DNA from: Xiphophorus maculatus
Taxonomy: Eukaryota > Chordata > Actinopteri > Cyprinodontiformes > Poeciliidae
Length of the DNA: 64,000 nt
Reading direction: 5' to 3'
Assembly (NCBI RefSeq): GCF_002775205.1
Contig: NC_036454.1
Span: 3,217,382 to 3,281,381 of the forward strand
Shown in pieces: positions 1 to 10,347 of the stretch (positions within the stretch are counted from its first letter, which is position 1; each line of letters opens with the position of its first letter). The notes beneath the pieces are model-generated. The model was not told where the DNA came from, did no database searches, and was given only the letters and a program-made list of their open reading frames with translations. A program made the translations under genes and the position numbers.

Positions 1-681
1 TCAAAAAGTCACTGAAAGTATAAAAAGCAGCATGAACCTACAAGAGAAGAAAATACATTTTTCAATGACATCAAAAGATTATATTGTACAAACATGATAA
101 TATATTGTACAAACATGATAATATTGCATAAACTGATAAACATGATCAATAAATCACATATCCATAAAAAATAGTAAGTGGGTTCTGATGTGGAATAAAT
201 GCAAACCCTACAGTGTAGTTGTCTTTGTTATGCATTTCCACAAGCAGATTAGGGTCACAAAAACATAAAAATATTTTATGAATATTTATTATGCATAAAA
301 TAATCCAGGTCAAGTTTGATCATTCATAATGTTGCCGTTTTCAAAACAGGACCAACTTCAATTGTTTTTAAAGACTTAATCCACTTTGTGACGTTCAAGT
401 AAACAGCGAACTAGTCCTTTACTCTAATGCTCACATAAAAGCTAACAGTGAATTGCTAGGTTAAGCATTGTCCTAGCTTGTTTATTTCAGTATTAGTCTG
501 GAACAAACTCACATCTAAAAAGAACCGTCGTTTTAGACTTTGAGTGAATCCAAACAAACACACAGAAAACAAGAAGGTAACGTGTCAGTTATTTCAGCTA
601 ACGTTCACTAGCTATCTACTAGCCAAAACAAGCCGAAACAGATACATAAATTAGCAGTTTGAACAAATTAAACCTGCCGAC

Positions 682-721
682 CTTTTCTGGAAAGCAACGC
701 TGCCGACTCACTCGCTTCCAT
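682..721 (-). other. candidate first coding exon, gene unknown
   Basis: On the minus strand an ATG at 721 opens 13 codons (MEASESAALLSRK) and reaches AAAAG followed by GTCGGC, a possible but weak splice donor. Upstream (730-860) is relatively GC-rich with CpG-containing words, as for a small promoter. The same 40 bases are intact at 25,300-25,339 in unit 2. Another exon-like block downstream on that strand (24,477-24,531, flanked by CAG and GTAGGG) does not continue the frame cleanly. I do not recognise a product; the neighbours of mammalian IL1 genes would be the first comparison. Treat as a hypothesis. Confidence 0.2.
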
Positions 722-1406
722 ATTTACTAAAGTTAACTTCCTTATTTCCACTTTACTAAAACTTTTAAGAGTTTAGTTTCAGAAGTGCTAAATAATCAGA
801 CGTTAAACTGAGTCCATAAGAACTGAGCTCGCGCATCCGCATTTGAAACTACCGCGAGTGTTCTCCTCCTCTTCACTGATTGGACAGTTTGAACGTTTGA
901 ATAAAAAAATTGTTCCAAGGACAATACGCTTGCGCACAATTATTGTGCTGATTGGGGGAAAGATGTAAACAAACCACGAAAAGAGGACAGACGTTTCTGG
1001 GATTCTGCATTTTTGCTCCGGAATAAAAAAATGAACAAATACATACTTTATGTTTAGTTAACATGTTAAAAAAGGCAATTACGATGAAAAACATTTTGTG
1101 CAAAATTTGGGCGTCTTTGTTAGAATAAACGCTATATGCTTCAAGCCTATGATAGATAATATTTGTCAAGGTTCCTGAAATAAAAATCTGATTAAAATGA
1201 GACACATACAAAGCAAGATCTACAGAGTTCAATTAAATTGTATTTTATGGATATAAGTCAGTTGAATAATTAAACAAATGTGATTCAACATATAAAAATA
1301 TATACAAATACAAAATATAAAGTAATGTAGAGTAATGATCATGTAAAATGGATGAGGATTATTTAACCATTTGTGGTTGTGTATGAACTGATGCTGCTGT
1401 ATATAA

Positions 1407-1444
1407 AGTGCAATGCAAAAGTACTCATACTTTTGCATTGCACT
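1407..1444. repeat. perfect 17-bp-arm hairpin
   Basis: Arms 1407-1423 and 1428-1444 are exact reverse complements around a 4-base loop (ctca). A second fold-back follows at about 1483-1514, with arms containing gactatagcaa and ttgctatagtc. In unit 2 (about 26,026-26,060) the right arm is partly lost, and in unit 1 only the outer part remains (11,170-11,225). Probably the remains of a MITE or a hairpin-prone site. Confidence 0.7.
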
Positions 1445-2202
1445 GAAAATGCTAAAGTATTTGCATACTTTTGCAACCTAATGGACTATAGCAATCCGTT
1501 TGGTTGCTATAGTCAACCTAACAGATAGACTATAGCAAATCAGCAAATAACACATTATTTTTAAATTTGTATTAAATTGGTCATCTAAAAAGTGTGCATT
1601 TGTATAATTAGTGGATTAATTGCTTTCTAATAGTACATGGAGATGTTGCACGACTTCATTATATCTCTGCCGCTATGTTTAAATCAGCTGTAGTGCTAGT
1701 GATCCTGCAGTAACAACTTTCTCTAATTAAAGGCTAATTATTCATCTTTTCACTTTTTGTCATATTACCTTTTCACAGACACTAACTAGTGCTCGTCTTC
1801 TGGAGAGTCCTGACTAAGCTGATCAAACGTTGACCTTTGAAACCTGTCATCTTAATTTGTGAGGAGGAGCTTTTTCTTTCCACGCTACAATCGGCAGTGG
1901 AAAATAGTCTCTTTTGTTTTTATTTTTCATCACGTACTCTATTGCATTTATCCCTGAGGCATCTTTATGTAGTTGATGACACATTAATAAACTATTACCC
2001 TGTCGAAACCATTGTCAACAGTAATGGTTAGTTCACTTATCTAGAATGTGACTCTTCATTGACACTTCCTTCTGTGAATTTATTTATAGCATTTTAGTTA
2101 TTAATAGCCTTTTTTGTTAATTGCTTTACTGACAGCACTTACTGACAAACACCCTACCAGTGTGACGTTCAAATAACTTTTTGATTCAGAGGCAACTCAT
2201 GA

Positions 2203-2343
2203 GAGGAGGCGTGTAAAAATATCTGTGCGTGTGTAATAGTGTATTTGTAACTCGTGGAAGCATCTTTGTGTGTAACTTTGGATAGTTGTATCTGTGAAAT
2301 ATGATTTGTAAACCTTAAAAATAAAATAAACCTTCTCCTACGT
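2203..2343 (+). repeat. inverted repeat, left arm
   Basis: The reverse complement of this stretch closely matches 10,348-10,473, with shared words such as aaagatgctt and ttacacacgcacagatat. Leaving out the LTR element, the arms enclose about 1.1 kb that holds a LINE endonuclease fragment. I cannot name the element; it may be the ends of an unrecognised transposon or the trace of an inverted duplication. Confidence 0.65.
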
Positions 2344-2449
2344 CTACAAATGTTGAAGTACACACAAGTCACCTGGTTGACACACACAAAACTGCATTTA
2401 CTTCTTGTCAAGAAAATCCGAGCTCATCCCACTTCCCCATGCTGGAGAT

Positions 2450-2635
2450 TTTAGTTTAACAGTAATAATAAATAAAGTTATCTTTAAAATGAATCACTCA
2501 AGTGACATCAAGGCCCAACAGTAGACTTAAGTGTCAATAAAGTTAGTTTAACAGTAATAATAAATAAAGTTATCTTTAAAATGAATCACTCAAGTGATAT
2601 CTAGGCCCAACAGTAGACTTAAGTGTCAATAAAAT
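2450..2635 (+). repeat. U3 93-bp direct repeat, two copies
   Basis: The block beginning agtttaacagtaataata is repeated head to tail with about three differences, each copy ending at cttaagtgtcaataaa. The same pair is present in the 3' LTR at about 7147-7332. Doubled U3 blocks are a known form of retroviral enhancer, but enhancer function here is inferred from position only. Confidence 0.8.
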
Positions 2636-3417
2636 AAATCTGGTTGTGTGTGTTGTTTTTGTCTCATGCAAACTTTGCTTTAATTTTACTTTTTTCTATC
2701 TAATCATAAGAAATCATAGTCAGTCAGAGAGAGTCATTAAACAGGAAAAGCAGGTTTCCTGGAAAAAGAGGAAGTAAGTTCCAGCCTGCAGATTTATAAA
2801 AATAGCTGAGACTATTCTTTATTTCAAAGGTAAAGTTTTAAAGAATGAAATCTAAACATTTTTGAGTAATTTGATAAGATTCAAAGTAAAATACTTATAT
2901 TAATATTGGTTTACTTGTAATAATACTTACAGTTACATTTGTGGGAACACTTACAAGAAAAACAAGTAACTGTAACTTTGGCATCAAATAATTAGAATCA
3001 TGGATTATTCTTGGTTTCTTTTCAGAAAAACATCTGTAATAACTCACATTAAGATTATAATAAGTATAATTAATAAGTTATGGTTATAAAATCATAAATG
3101 AATGATAAATCAGAGAAGCTAAAGAAAATAAATGTGATATAAATGTGATTTTGACATTGAACTTGAAATGGTGTAAAAGGTGTAACTGCAATTAAACATC
3201 ACTGATATGTTGGAGGTAGAGAGTAGGTGAAAGGTGAAAGGCAAGGAACTAACAGGAGAGCAGAGATGATCAACGCCTTATTTAGAGAGTAGGTGAAAGG
3301 TTGTGCAGGCAATGGACATAGGAGGTTGAGCAACCCTGAGACATTAGCACAGACATCAGGAAATGTCTGTAAGACAGTGATGGATATGAGATCATCTGTC
3401 TAAGCAGTCAGAAACCC

Positions 3418-3424
3418 TATAAAA
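3418..3424 (+). promoter_or_regulatory. LTR TATA box
   Basis: CCCTATAAAAGG about 1 kb into the LTR, upstream of the R-region AATAAA, is the only well-placed core promoter motif in the LTR. The same motif lies at 8115-8121 in the 3' LTR, where it could drive transcription rightward into the il1b region (antisense to il1b). Confidence 0.7.
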
Positions 3425-3429
3425 GGTGA

Positions 3430-3702
3430 GTGCAAAAGAGGAACCGTTCGTTGGATCCTCCGGGCAGCTTCGAGCCAAGATCGAGATGGACAAAGAACTC
3501 TGCAGCTGAAGAAGAGCCGGGGCCACGGAGCCGAAGACTGTCCGGCCATGGGGACCAACCCGTCAGCCCTACAACCTGTGGCTTCAAATCGCACTTCTCT
3601 CATCGGCTGGGTTCAGACCCCAAAGACAAAGATGAAGACAAAGGCAAAGACAAAGAAGAAGAACTGGTGCCTTCCTTCCTGCCAGCACCAAGTCCTGTGT
3701 GA
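3430..3702 (+). other. 90-codon open frame inside LTR R region
   Basis: An ATG-started frame rich in Ser, Pro, Lys, Asp and Glu, with a charged KDKDEDKGKDKEEE stretch near the end. It is unchanged at 8127-8399 in the other LTR. It would sit near the 5' end of an LTR transcript. I recognise no domain. Conservation between the LTRs says nothing about selection because the LTRs are almost identical throughout. Confidence 0.2.
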
Positions 3703-3732
3703 CCTCACCATCCATGCGGAGAGGAGGCTCAT

Positions 3733-3868
3733 CAGACCTACAGAGATCCCTGCCTTCATCGATCGGCGTCTTCCTCCTGCTGCAACACCTTCTTCATCAT
3801 CAGACCTGCGGAGATCCTGGCCTTCATCGATCGGCGTCTTCCTCCTGCTGCAGCACCTTCTTCGTCGT
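3733..3868 (+). repeat. 68-bp tandem duplication in LTR R region
   Basis: Two adjoining copies (3733-3800 and 3801-3868) share the core catcgatcggcgtcttcctc and differ at several positions. They give long pyrimidine-rich TTC/CTG tracts. The pair recurs at about 8430-8565 in the 3' LTR. Confidence 0.8.
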
Positions 3869-4040
3869 CGTGCCAGGTCTGGGGTTCGAGGCGTCAAGCT
3901 CCGTCCGTCTCTCTCAAAGGTTCCTTTTTTTTAGTTCTCAGTCAGCAGTAGGGAAAGACAGACCAGATGACTGATTTTACTTATTTGATTATTTCTGCTA
4001 CTGAATTAAGCTGTACTGACCCTTGCAAAAATGCCTTACT

Positions 4041-4046
4041 AATAAA
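4041..4046 (+). terminator. LTR polyadenylation signal
   Basis: AATAAA within ttactaataaaatattt, about 600 bases after the expected cap site. The same motif at 8738-8743 in the 3' LTR would end element transcripts. Confidence 0.55.
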
Positions 4047-4585
4047 ATATTTAGCATAAAGAAAATCTAAAAGATGTTGTGGACATTCAGTTAATGAGTC
4101 ACCTTAAAGTTCTTTGATGGTTGTAAAATAGCTGTGATGTTTGATTCTGGAGAGGAAAAAGTTTAAAATGTTTTTAAGTTGCTGGTAGCCCAAATTTAAA
4201 ACGTCATCCTTGGGACTCGCCCGAGTCACTAAAACCTACCTGGTTCAATAACAAATGCAAGTTGTAAAATAAGAGAACGAGCGACCGTTAACAGGTGTGC
4301 TCTGTGAAACTAGTTGGCTGTAGGCTGCTCAGTCTGGCTAATTCACAGAGGGAAGAAGGGTGAGACACCTGGATGTAGGCCGTTAAAAATCAGGTGAATC
4401 GTTTCTCGAAACCAGCTTAAACAGAGTTTACTTCAGTTCTGGACAGGGTAAATCCCGGCAGATTTAGGAAACTCAATTAACCCGTTAGATGGAGAGCTGG
4501 TAGCACATCTCCCCTCTCAGAAGAGGAAGCAGAGAGTGAGAGAGTAGAGACAGGAAGGAGGGGGGGGGTGTTGCGCAACAACAAG

Positions 4586-4603
4586 TGGCGCCCAACGTGG
4601 GGC
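4586..4603 (+). other. primer binding site, tRNA-Lys1,2 type
   Basis: TGGCGCCCAACGTGGGGC lies two bases after the 5' LTR. This is the standard 18-base complement to the 3' end of tRNA-Lys1,2, as used by spumaviruses and some other retroviruses. It fixes both the element's orientation and the LTR end. Confidence 0.92.
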
Positions 4604-5311
4604 ACGACTAACAGAGTAGGAGGGCCCTATGTGCCAAGTCAGTGAAAACAGATGTGAGGATCTGAATAGCTCACTTGGTTTGTTAACTCTTAGGGAATAG
4701 AGTTAATGGTGACTGATAAGGCCGTCAGTCACAACCCTTGCAGTAACTGTATGGCATACAGGTGAGGGAAGGCTTCTACTGAGGATAAATGACCGGATCC
4801 AGACAGTGAAGCTAGTAGCCAACATAGTCTAGACCCATCCCTGCTCGAGAGCGCAAAGAGAGGCTTTGGGGGATAGACAACTCGAACCGACAGAGAGACG
4901 GAGTGATGGATGATCACTTCGAGGAGGAAAATCTGGGGAAGAAACCGGAGGAAGCCGGCCGCCCAGATCGTTTGGAAAAGGAGGAGACCTCAACAGAACT
5001 GCATCAACTTTCTACACAGCTACTGTGACTCAGACCTGAAGCAAGGGGGGACGTTGGTTCCAAGAATGAGGAACTGAAACATCAACCCCTGACAAAGGAA
5101 AGTTGGCTCAGTCTTGCTGGAGTGGTTCGTGATGTAATGCTGACAAGAAAAGAAAAGACCAGCCTGCAAGCATGCACAAGAAACACAGAAAAGTATCATC
5201 AGCTGACGATGGATGAGGAAGCACACCGCGTCCTCCACTGCAGCCATCGAGAAGACATCCGGCAACAGAGGAACAAACACCAGCAGCTGACATCATCACA
5301 CAGACGCAGAC

Positions 5312-5815
5312 ATGGTTAAAGACATCCTGCTGGACCCGGAGCTTGAAATTGAGCCAGCACAACCCACCAGTAAGAAACGACCGCAAGCGACATCTGAGAA
5401 GCCAGGACAACTGGAAGGGGCAATCTACACCGATGGATCCAGAAAGGGGTCCGACCAGTCGGCATACTGGGGATTTATTCTGAAGCAAGACGGCAAAGAG
5501 AGATGCCGTCAGAAAGGAAAAGCTCCCGGTAGTGCTCAAGCCGGAGAAGTAACGGCAGTACTGGAAGGATTGCTGGAGCTGGTGAAAAGGAAAATCAAGA
5601 GTGCCAGGTTAGTAACTGACAGTTACTACTGTGCTCAGGCCCTTAGAGAGGACTTGGCCATTTGGGAAGAAAATGGTTTCGAGACTGCAAAGGGCAAGCC
5701 CGTGGCACACAAAGATTTGTGGAAGAAGAAAGCAGAACTGAGGCTCCGCCCGAAACTTGAGGTGCAGCGACAAGGCGCACACCTGAGAAGAAGCTCTATG
5801 GAGGGGCAAAGATGA
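5312..5815 (+). pseudogene. retroviral-type RNase H fragment of pol
   Basis: A 167-codon frame holds an RNase H fold. The first catalytic Asp is in YTDGSRKG (about residue 41), a Glu follows in the AGEVTAVLEGL helix, and a further Asp is in LVTDSYY (about residue 103). The segment that should carry the fourth acidic residue and the link to integrase is degraded and the frame ends early. No reverse transcriptase precedes it: 4604-5311 is leader-like sequence without pol motifs. The interior therefore encodes no working enzyme. Confidence 0.8.
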
Positions 5816-5879
5816 CGACCTTTCGTGCCACTAAGAAAGGTTGTCTCTGCCGGTGTCGAGGTGGGACAGAACACCTAAG

Positions 5880-6625
5880 GACAGGTGGTCCTAGAGTAGC
5901 ACGGGGACCAGGTAGTACGGTGCGTGCATAAGGCCCTCGAATATGCAGGCGTGCTACACCCCCGTGAAGAACTGAGCAAGCAGGACTGCTGGATGTCCCT
6001 TCAGCCCATCCGATGCAGCTGTGTGACTTTGAGGTATGTGGTCGATACGCAGGGCACCCAGGGCAGCGGATGGAAGGTTTGTTCATCAAGAGCACAGTCC
6101 CATGGGGTTCAGTCTGCATGGATGTAGCAGAGCCAATGGGGACAACAGGAAAGAGAGGTGAGAAGTACCTCTTGGTGCTGATGGACACAGTGACAACTGC
6201 TAGAAGAGCAGGTCTTCCCCTGCAGAGGAACTCCGTTCACGTCACAGAAAGCAGGGAGGCGAAGACACTTCTCCTTTTTGCTCAGAGAAGAAAAAGGGAA
6301 GTTGCAGCTCAAAGTGTCACTGAAAGCAGGGCAGAGAGTTTGGATTAAAGCTCAAGATCGGCCTGCAACTACGGTGATCAAGCTGAGATTCAACGCCCGA
6401 GTTTTTGTAAAGCAAGTACTGAACTTCAACACAGTACTACTGATGAAGAAAGGGGTCCATGAGGAAGCAGTGCTCAAGCCAGTTCTTAGCTACAGCAAAC
6501 CAGAACATTACGAGAAGATGGCCAGAGAATCAAGCACCATGCCATCCTACAGTAGACTGGCCACTATTACAGGAAGGTTACCGTTCAAAGAACAACTTCA
6601 AGGCTTTGGACTGGGAGGGCCGTGA
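5880..6625 (+). pseudogene. broken integrase fragments of pol
   Basis: Pieces lie in different frames. At about 6110-6200 is the start of an integrase catalytic core (MDVAEPMG with its Asp, then KYLLVLMDTVT). At about 6310-6520 is an integrase C-terminal SH3-like region (GQRVWIK). The middle of the core with the remaining acidic residues is missing. The frame changes between 5815, 6013-6348 and 6278-6625 show deletions and frameshifts. 6626-7102 has no recognisable coding sequence and no env. Confidence 0.7.
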
Positions 6626-6913
6626 AGAAATTGGACTATGCTAAAGAAGAACTCCTGTCACCACCTGATGGATTAAAATGGAAAAGGATCATGATTACGG
6701 ATAAAGCGTCATGATGCTTATGCTTTTTGCTTTGCTCTGCTGAACAGCCAGAATTTTTTTTTTGTTTGAGGCCTTCTGTCTCAGCCCATCTTCCCTAAAG
6801 AACCATCCCACATCCTGAAGAACTGACAGTTCATCCAGCGAAGGTTCTTGTAGAAGAATCAGAGCGATCCAAGTTTTCTTCGACATTCATCACCTCATGG
6901 GGGAAATCAAAAC

Positions 6914-6932
6914 TCCAAGGAGGGGGTGTCAA
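6914..6932 (+). other. purine tract echoing the LTR boundary
   Basis: AGGAGGGGGTGTCAAGAG closely copies the tract at the interior/3' LTR border (7095-7112, GGAGGGGGTGTCAAGAA) about 180 bases upstream. It may be a second polypurine primer or a trace of rearrangement during reverse transcription. Confidence 0.5.
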
Positions 6933-7093
6933 GAGAAGTGGAGTTTTGATGACTACACTGAGCCCTCTGTGACAACTGAGGATGAAGAATCTGCATCTTC
7001 ACATCCCAGACGAACATCTTCTCTTTCCAGGGGATGAGGACGGCGAACTGCAGGAGGGTGATGGACTCCCAGCATGTGAAAGGTCTGACCTCG

Positions 7094-7102
7094 TGGAGGG
7101 GG
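7094..7102 (+). other. polypurine tract before 3' LTR
   Basis: The run tggaggggg immediately precedes the 3' LTR start (TGTCAAG), the position where plus-strand DNA synthesis is primed in retroviruses. Confidence 0.7.
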
Positions 7103-9281
7103 TGTCAAGAAAATCCGAGCTCATCCCACTTCCCCATGCTGGAGATTTTAGTTTAACAGTAATAATAAATAAAGTTATCTTTAAAATGAATCACTCAAGT
7201 GACATCAAGGCCCAACAGTAGACTTAAGTGTCAATAAAGTTAGTTTAACAGTAATAATAAATAAAGTTATCTTTAAAATGAATCACTCAAGTGATATCTA
7301 GGCCCAACAGTAGACTTAAGTGTCAATAAAATAAATCTGGTTGTGTGTGTTGTTTTTGTCTCATGCAAACTTTGCTTTAATTTTACTTTTTTCTATCTAA
7401 TCATAAGAAATCATAGTCAGTCAGAGAGAGTCATTAAACAGGAAAAGCAGGTTTCCTGGAAAAAGAGGAAGTAAGTTCCAGCCTGCAGATTTATAAAAAT
7501 AGCTGAGACTATTCTTTATTTCAAAGGTAAAGTTTTAAAGAATGAAATCTAAACATTTTTGAGTAATTTGATAAGATTCAAAGTAAAATACTTATATTAA
7601 TATTGGTTTACTTGTAATAATACTTACAGTTACATTTGTGGGAACACTTACAAGAAAAACAAGTAACTGTAACTTTGGCATCAAATAATTAGAATCATGG
7701 ATTATTCTTGGTTTCTTTTCAGAAAAACATCTGTAATAACTCACATTAAGATTATAATAAGTATAATTAATAAGTTATGGTTATAAAATCATAAATGAAT
7801 GATAAATCAGAGAAGCTAAAGAAAATAAATGTGATATAAATGTGATTTTGACATTGAACTTGAAATGGTGTAAAAGGTGTAACTGCAATTAAACATCACT
7901 GATATGTTGGAGGTAGAGAGTAGGTGAAAGGTGAAAGGCAAGGAACTAACAGGAGAGCAGAGATGATCAACGCCTTATTTAGAGAGTAGGTGAAAGGTTG
8001 TGCAGGCAATGGACATAGGAGGTTGAGCAACCCTGAGACATTAGCACAGACATCAGGAAATGTCTGTAAGACAGTGATGGATATGAGATCATCTGTCTAA
8101 GCAGTCAGAAACCCTATAAAAGGTGAGTGCAAAAGAGGAACCGTTCGTTGGATCCTCCGGGCAGCTTCGAGCCAAGATCGAGATGGACAAAGAACTCTGC
8201 AGCTGAAGAAGAGCCGGGGCCACGGAGCCGAAGACTGTCCGGCCATGGGGACCAACCCGTCAGCCCTACAACCTGTGGCTTCAAATCGCACTTCTCTCAT
8301 CGGCTGGGTTCAGACCCCAAAGACAAAGATGAAGACAAAGGCAAAGACAAAGAAGAAGAACTGGTGCCTTCCTTCCTGCCAGCACCAAGTCCTGTGTGAC
8401 CTCACCATCCATGCGGAGAGGAGGCTCATCAGACCTACAGAGATTCCTGCCTTCATCGATCGGCGTCTTCCTCCTGCTGCAACACCTTCTTCATCATCAG
8501 ACCTGCGGAGATCCTGGCCTTCATCGATCGGCGTCTTCCTCCTGCTGCAGCACCTTCTTCGTCGTCGTGCCAGGTCTGGGGTTCGAGGCGTCAAGCTCCG
8601 TCCGTCTCTCTCAAAGGTTCCTTTTTTTTAGTTCTCAGTCAGCAGTAGGGAAAGACAGACTAGATGACTGATTTTACTTATTTGATTATTTCTGCTACTG
8701 AATTAAGCTGTACTGACCCTTGCAAAAATGCCTTACTAATAAAATATTTAGCATAAAGAAAATCTAAAAGATGTTGTGGACATTCAGTTAATGAGTCACC
8801 TTAAAGTTCTTTGATGGTTGTAAAATAGCTGTGATGTTTGATTCTGGAGAGGAAAAAGTTTAAAATGTTTTTAAGTTGCTGGTAGCCCAAATTTAAAACG
8901 TCATCCTTGGGACTCGCCCGAGTCACTAAAACCTACCTGGTTCAATAACAAATGCAAGTTGTAAAATAAGAGAACGAGCGACCGTTAACAGGTGTGCTCT
9001 GTGAAACTAGTTGGCTGTAGGCTGCTCAGTCTGGCTAATTCACAGAGGGAAGAAGGGTGAGACACCTGGATGTAGGCCGTTAAAAATCAGGTGAATCGTT
9101 TCTCGAAACCAGCTTAAACAGAGTTTACTTCAGTTCTGGACAGGGTAAATCCCGGCAGATTTAGGAAACTCAATTAACCCGTTAGATGGAGAGCTGGTAG
9201 CACATCTCCCCTCTCAGAAGAGGAAGCAGAGAGTGAGAGAGTAGAGACAGGAAGGAGGGGGGGGGGTGTTGCGCAACAACA
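7103..9281 (+). repeat. 3' LTR
   Basis: 2179 bases, offset 4697 from the 5' LTR. Differences seen are C to T near 8446, C to T near 8661 and one extra G in the run near 9265. It is followed by TTCT, the target duplication. Near identity of the LTRs indicates a recent insertion (LTR pairs are identical when inserted) or later gene conversion. Confidence 0.92.
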
Positions 9282-10262
9282 TTCTACTTACTTCAGAGGG
9301 AGGTATACAGTTCTGAATAGAATGACACAAATCAATCATTTGTCTTTCTGGGGTCAGACAGAATCTCCCCTGTAGCTGATCTGATGAATGGGATTAATTT
9401 GGATGTTGCCTGACCTCGCGCTTGGAAAGCTAAAAGCTTCCCAGCTCTGTCACCAGATTCAAAAAAGCGCTGCCTTGTCTTAGTTAGCTGAAGTGGAGCA
9501 GTCGTAGATGTAGACAAATTGAAATCGGTTTAGCTCATTACACGCTCATTATACAGGTCAGGATCCAGGTTGGCTGCATATCTAGAATCCGCTTCTTTAA
9601 TCTGGTTCAGCAAGTCATTGGTGTAACGTAACCTCTTCCTTGTCAAATTAGAAGTAAGGCTAATGAGCTTACCTCTTATATACGTTTTTAGGCTTCTCAG
9701 AGGGTGCTTCTCAAAAAATCAGGTAAATCATTAAAATCAAAGTAAAGTGAAAGCTGTTTTTTTTAAAACTGTCCTCTGTAAGCAGTATAGAATTAAATCT
9801 CCAAAATGTAAAACAACAGCATTGACAGAGCAATTCTAGATCTAAGGAGACTGACGCGTGGTCGGATATACCTATAGTGTGATAATCATAGGCTTTTACT
9901 TTAGAAAGCAGTCTGACATCAATAAGGAAAAAATCTATGCGTGAATAGGAATGGTGGGCAAGGGAAGAGAAGGAAAACTGCTTAAGTGCAGGGTTCCCAC
10001 GTCTCTACGGATCCACCAGTCCCAACTCAGTTTTATAAACATTAAGACTTTTAGCAGCATTAGATAATGAGACAGTTTTTTTTCTTGAGGAACTGTCCAA
10101 AAGGGCATCCTGGATCATATTAAAGTCTCCCCCTAAAATTAAATAATAGTTTTCAATATCAGGCATAGATGAAAAGAGTCTAGACACAAAAGTATCATCA
10201 TCCCAATTTGGACCGTAGACACAAGCTAGTATTGCCAGAGTTTGGCAATTTGCTGAACACAA
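9282..10262 (-). pseudogene. LINE (L1/Tx1-like) endonuclease-region fragment
   Basis: On the minus strand, 10,262-10,005 encodes a piece of an apurinic-type LINE endonuclease with the LGGDFNMIQD motif. 9517-9332 encodes the linker between endonuclease and reverse transcriptase typical of L1-like elements (QRFFESGDRAGKLL). Further on come stop codons and a short YSELYTS match before the sequence ends at the LTR element. No reverse transcriptase is found beyond the LTR element on the left side, so the LINE was already truncated when the LTR element inserted. Confidence 0.75.
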
Positions 10263-10347
10263 TTATGAAACGGCCCTCCGTGTCTGCTATTATTTTGTGT
10301 TGTTCAAACAAGTTGGACTGAACCATTGTTCTAACAATGGTAAGGTG

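Larger units (their letters stand above)
1..2060. repeat. il1b locus duplication, unit 0 flank (A segment)
   Basis: Bases 1-1438 match 24,640-26,053 almost base for base, and 1575-2060 match 11,228-11,710 and, in part, 26,077-26,284. These are large low-divergence copies in the same orientation, so I read this as the left flank of a tandemly duplicated il1b unit that starts before the window. Small differences include an extra 22-bp direct duplication around 82-122 that is single in the 24.7-kb copy, and extra fold-back sequence at 1445-1560 that unit 2 lacks. The il1b gene expected downstream survives only as a fragment near 10,490. Confidence 0.85.
2406..4583 (+). repeat. 5' LTR
   Basis: 2178 bases, TG...CA. 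U3 carries a 93-bp tandem duplication (about 2450-2635). A TATA box (TATAAAA, 3418-3424) implies transcription start near 3445. A polyadenylation signal AATAAA at 4041-4046 puts the R/U5 border near 4060, so R would be about 600 bases, unusually long. R contains a 68-bp tandem duplication (3733-3800 and 3801-3868) and a 90-codon open frame (3430-3702). Only about two substitutions and one base in a G run separate it from the 3' LTR. Confidence 0.92.
2406..9281 (+). mobile_element. defective retrovirus-like LTR element, complete with two LTRs
   Basis: The element runs from 5' LTR (2406-4583) through a 2.5-kb interior (4584-7102) to 3' LTR (7103-9281), with TG...CA ends and the 4-bp target duplication TTCT on both sides. 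A primer binding site follows the 5' LTR by two bases, and a purine run precedes the 3' LTR. The interior keeps only RNase H and broken integrase pieces of pol. I see no gag, protease, reverse transcriptase or env. A tRNA-Lys1,2 type primer site, very long LTRs and a 4-bp target duplication resemble spumavirus-like endogenous elements, but class assignment is inference. The element cannot move by itself. Confidence 0.9.

Noticed and set aside
3613..3897. Arg-rich minus-strand frame in the LTR (also 8310-8594)
   Set aside because: Opposite strand of the TTC/CTC-rich R-region duplication; no start context or domain.
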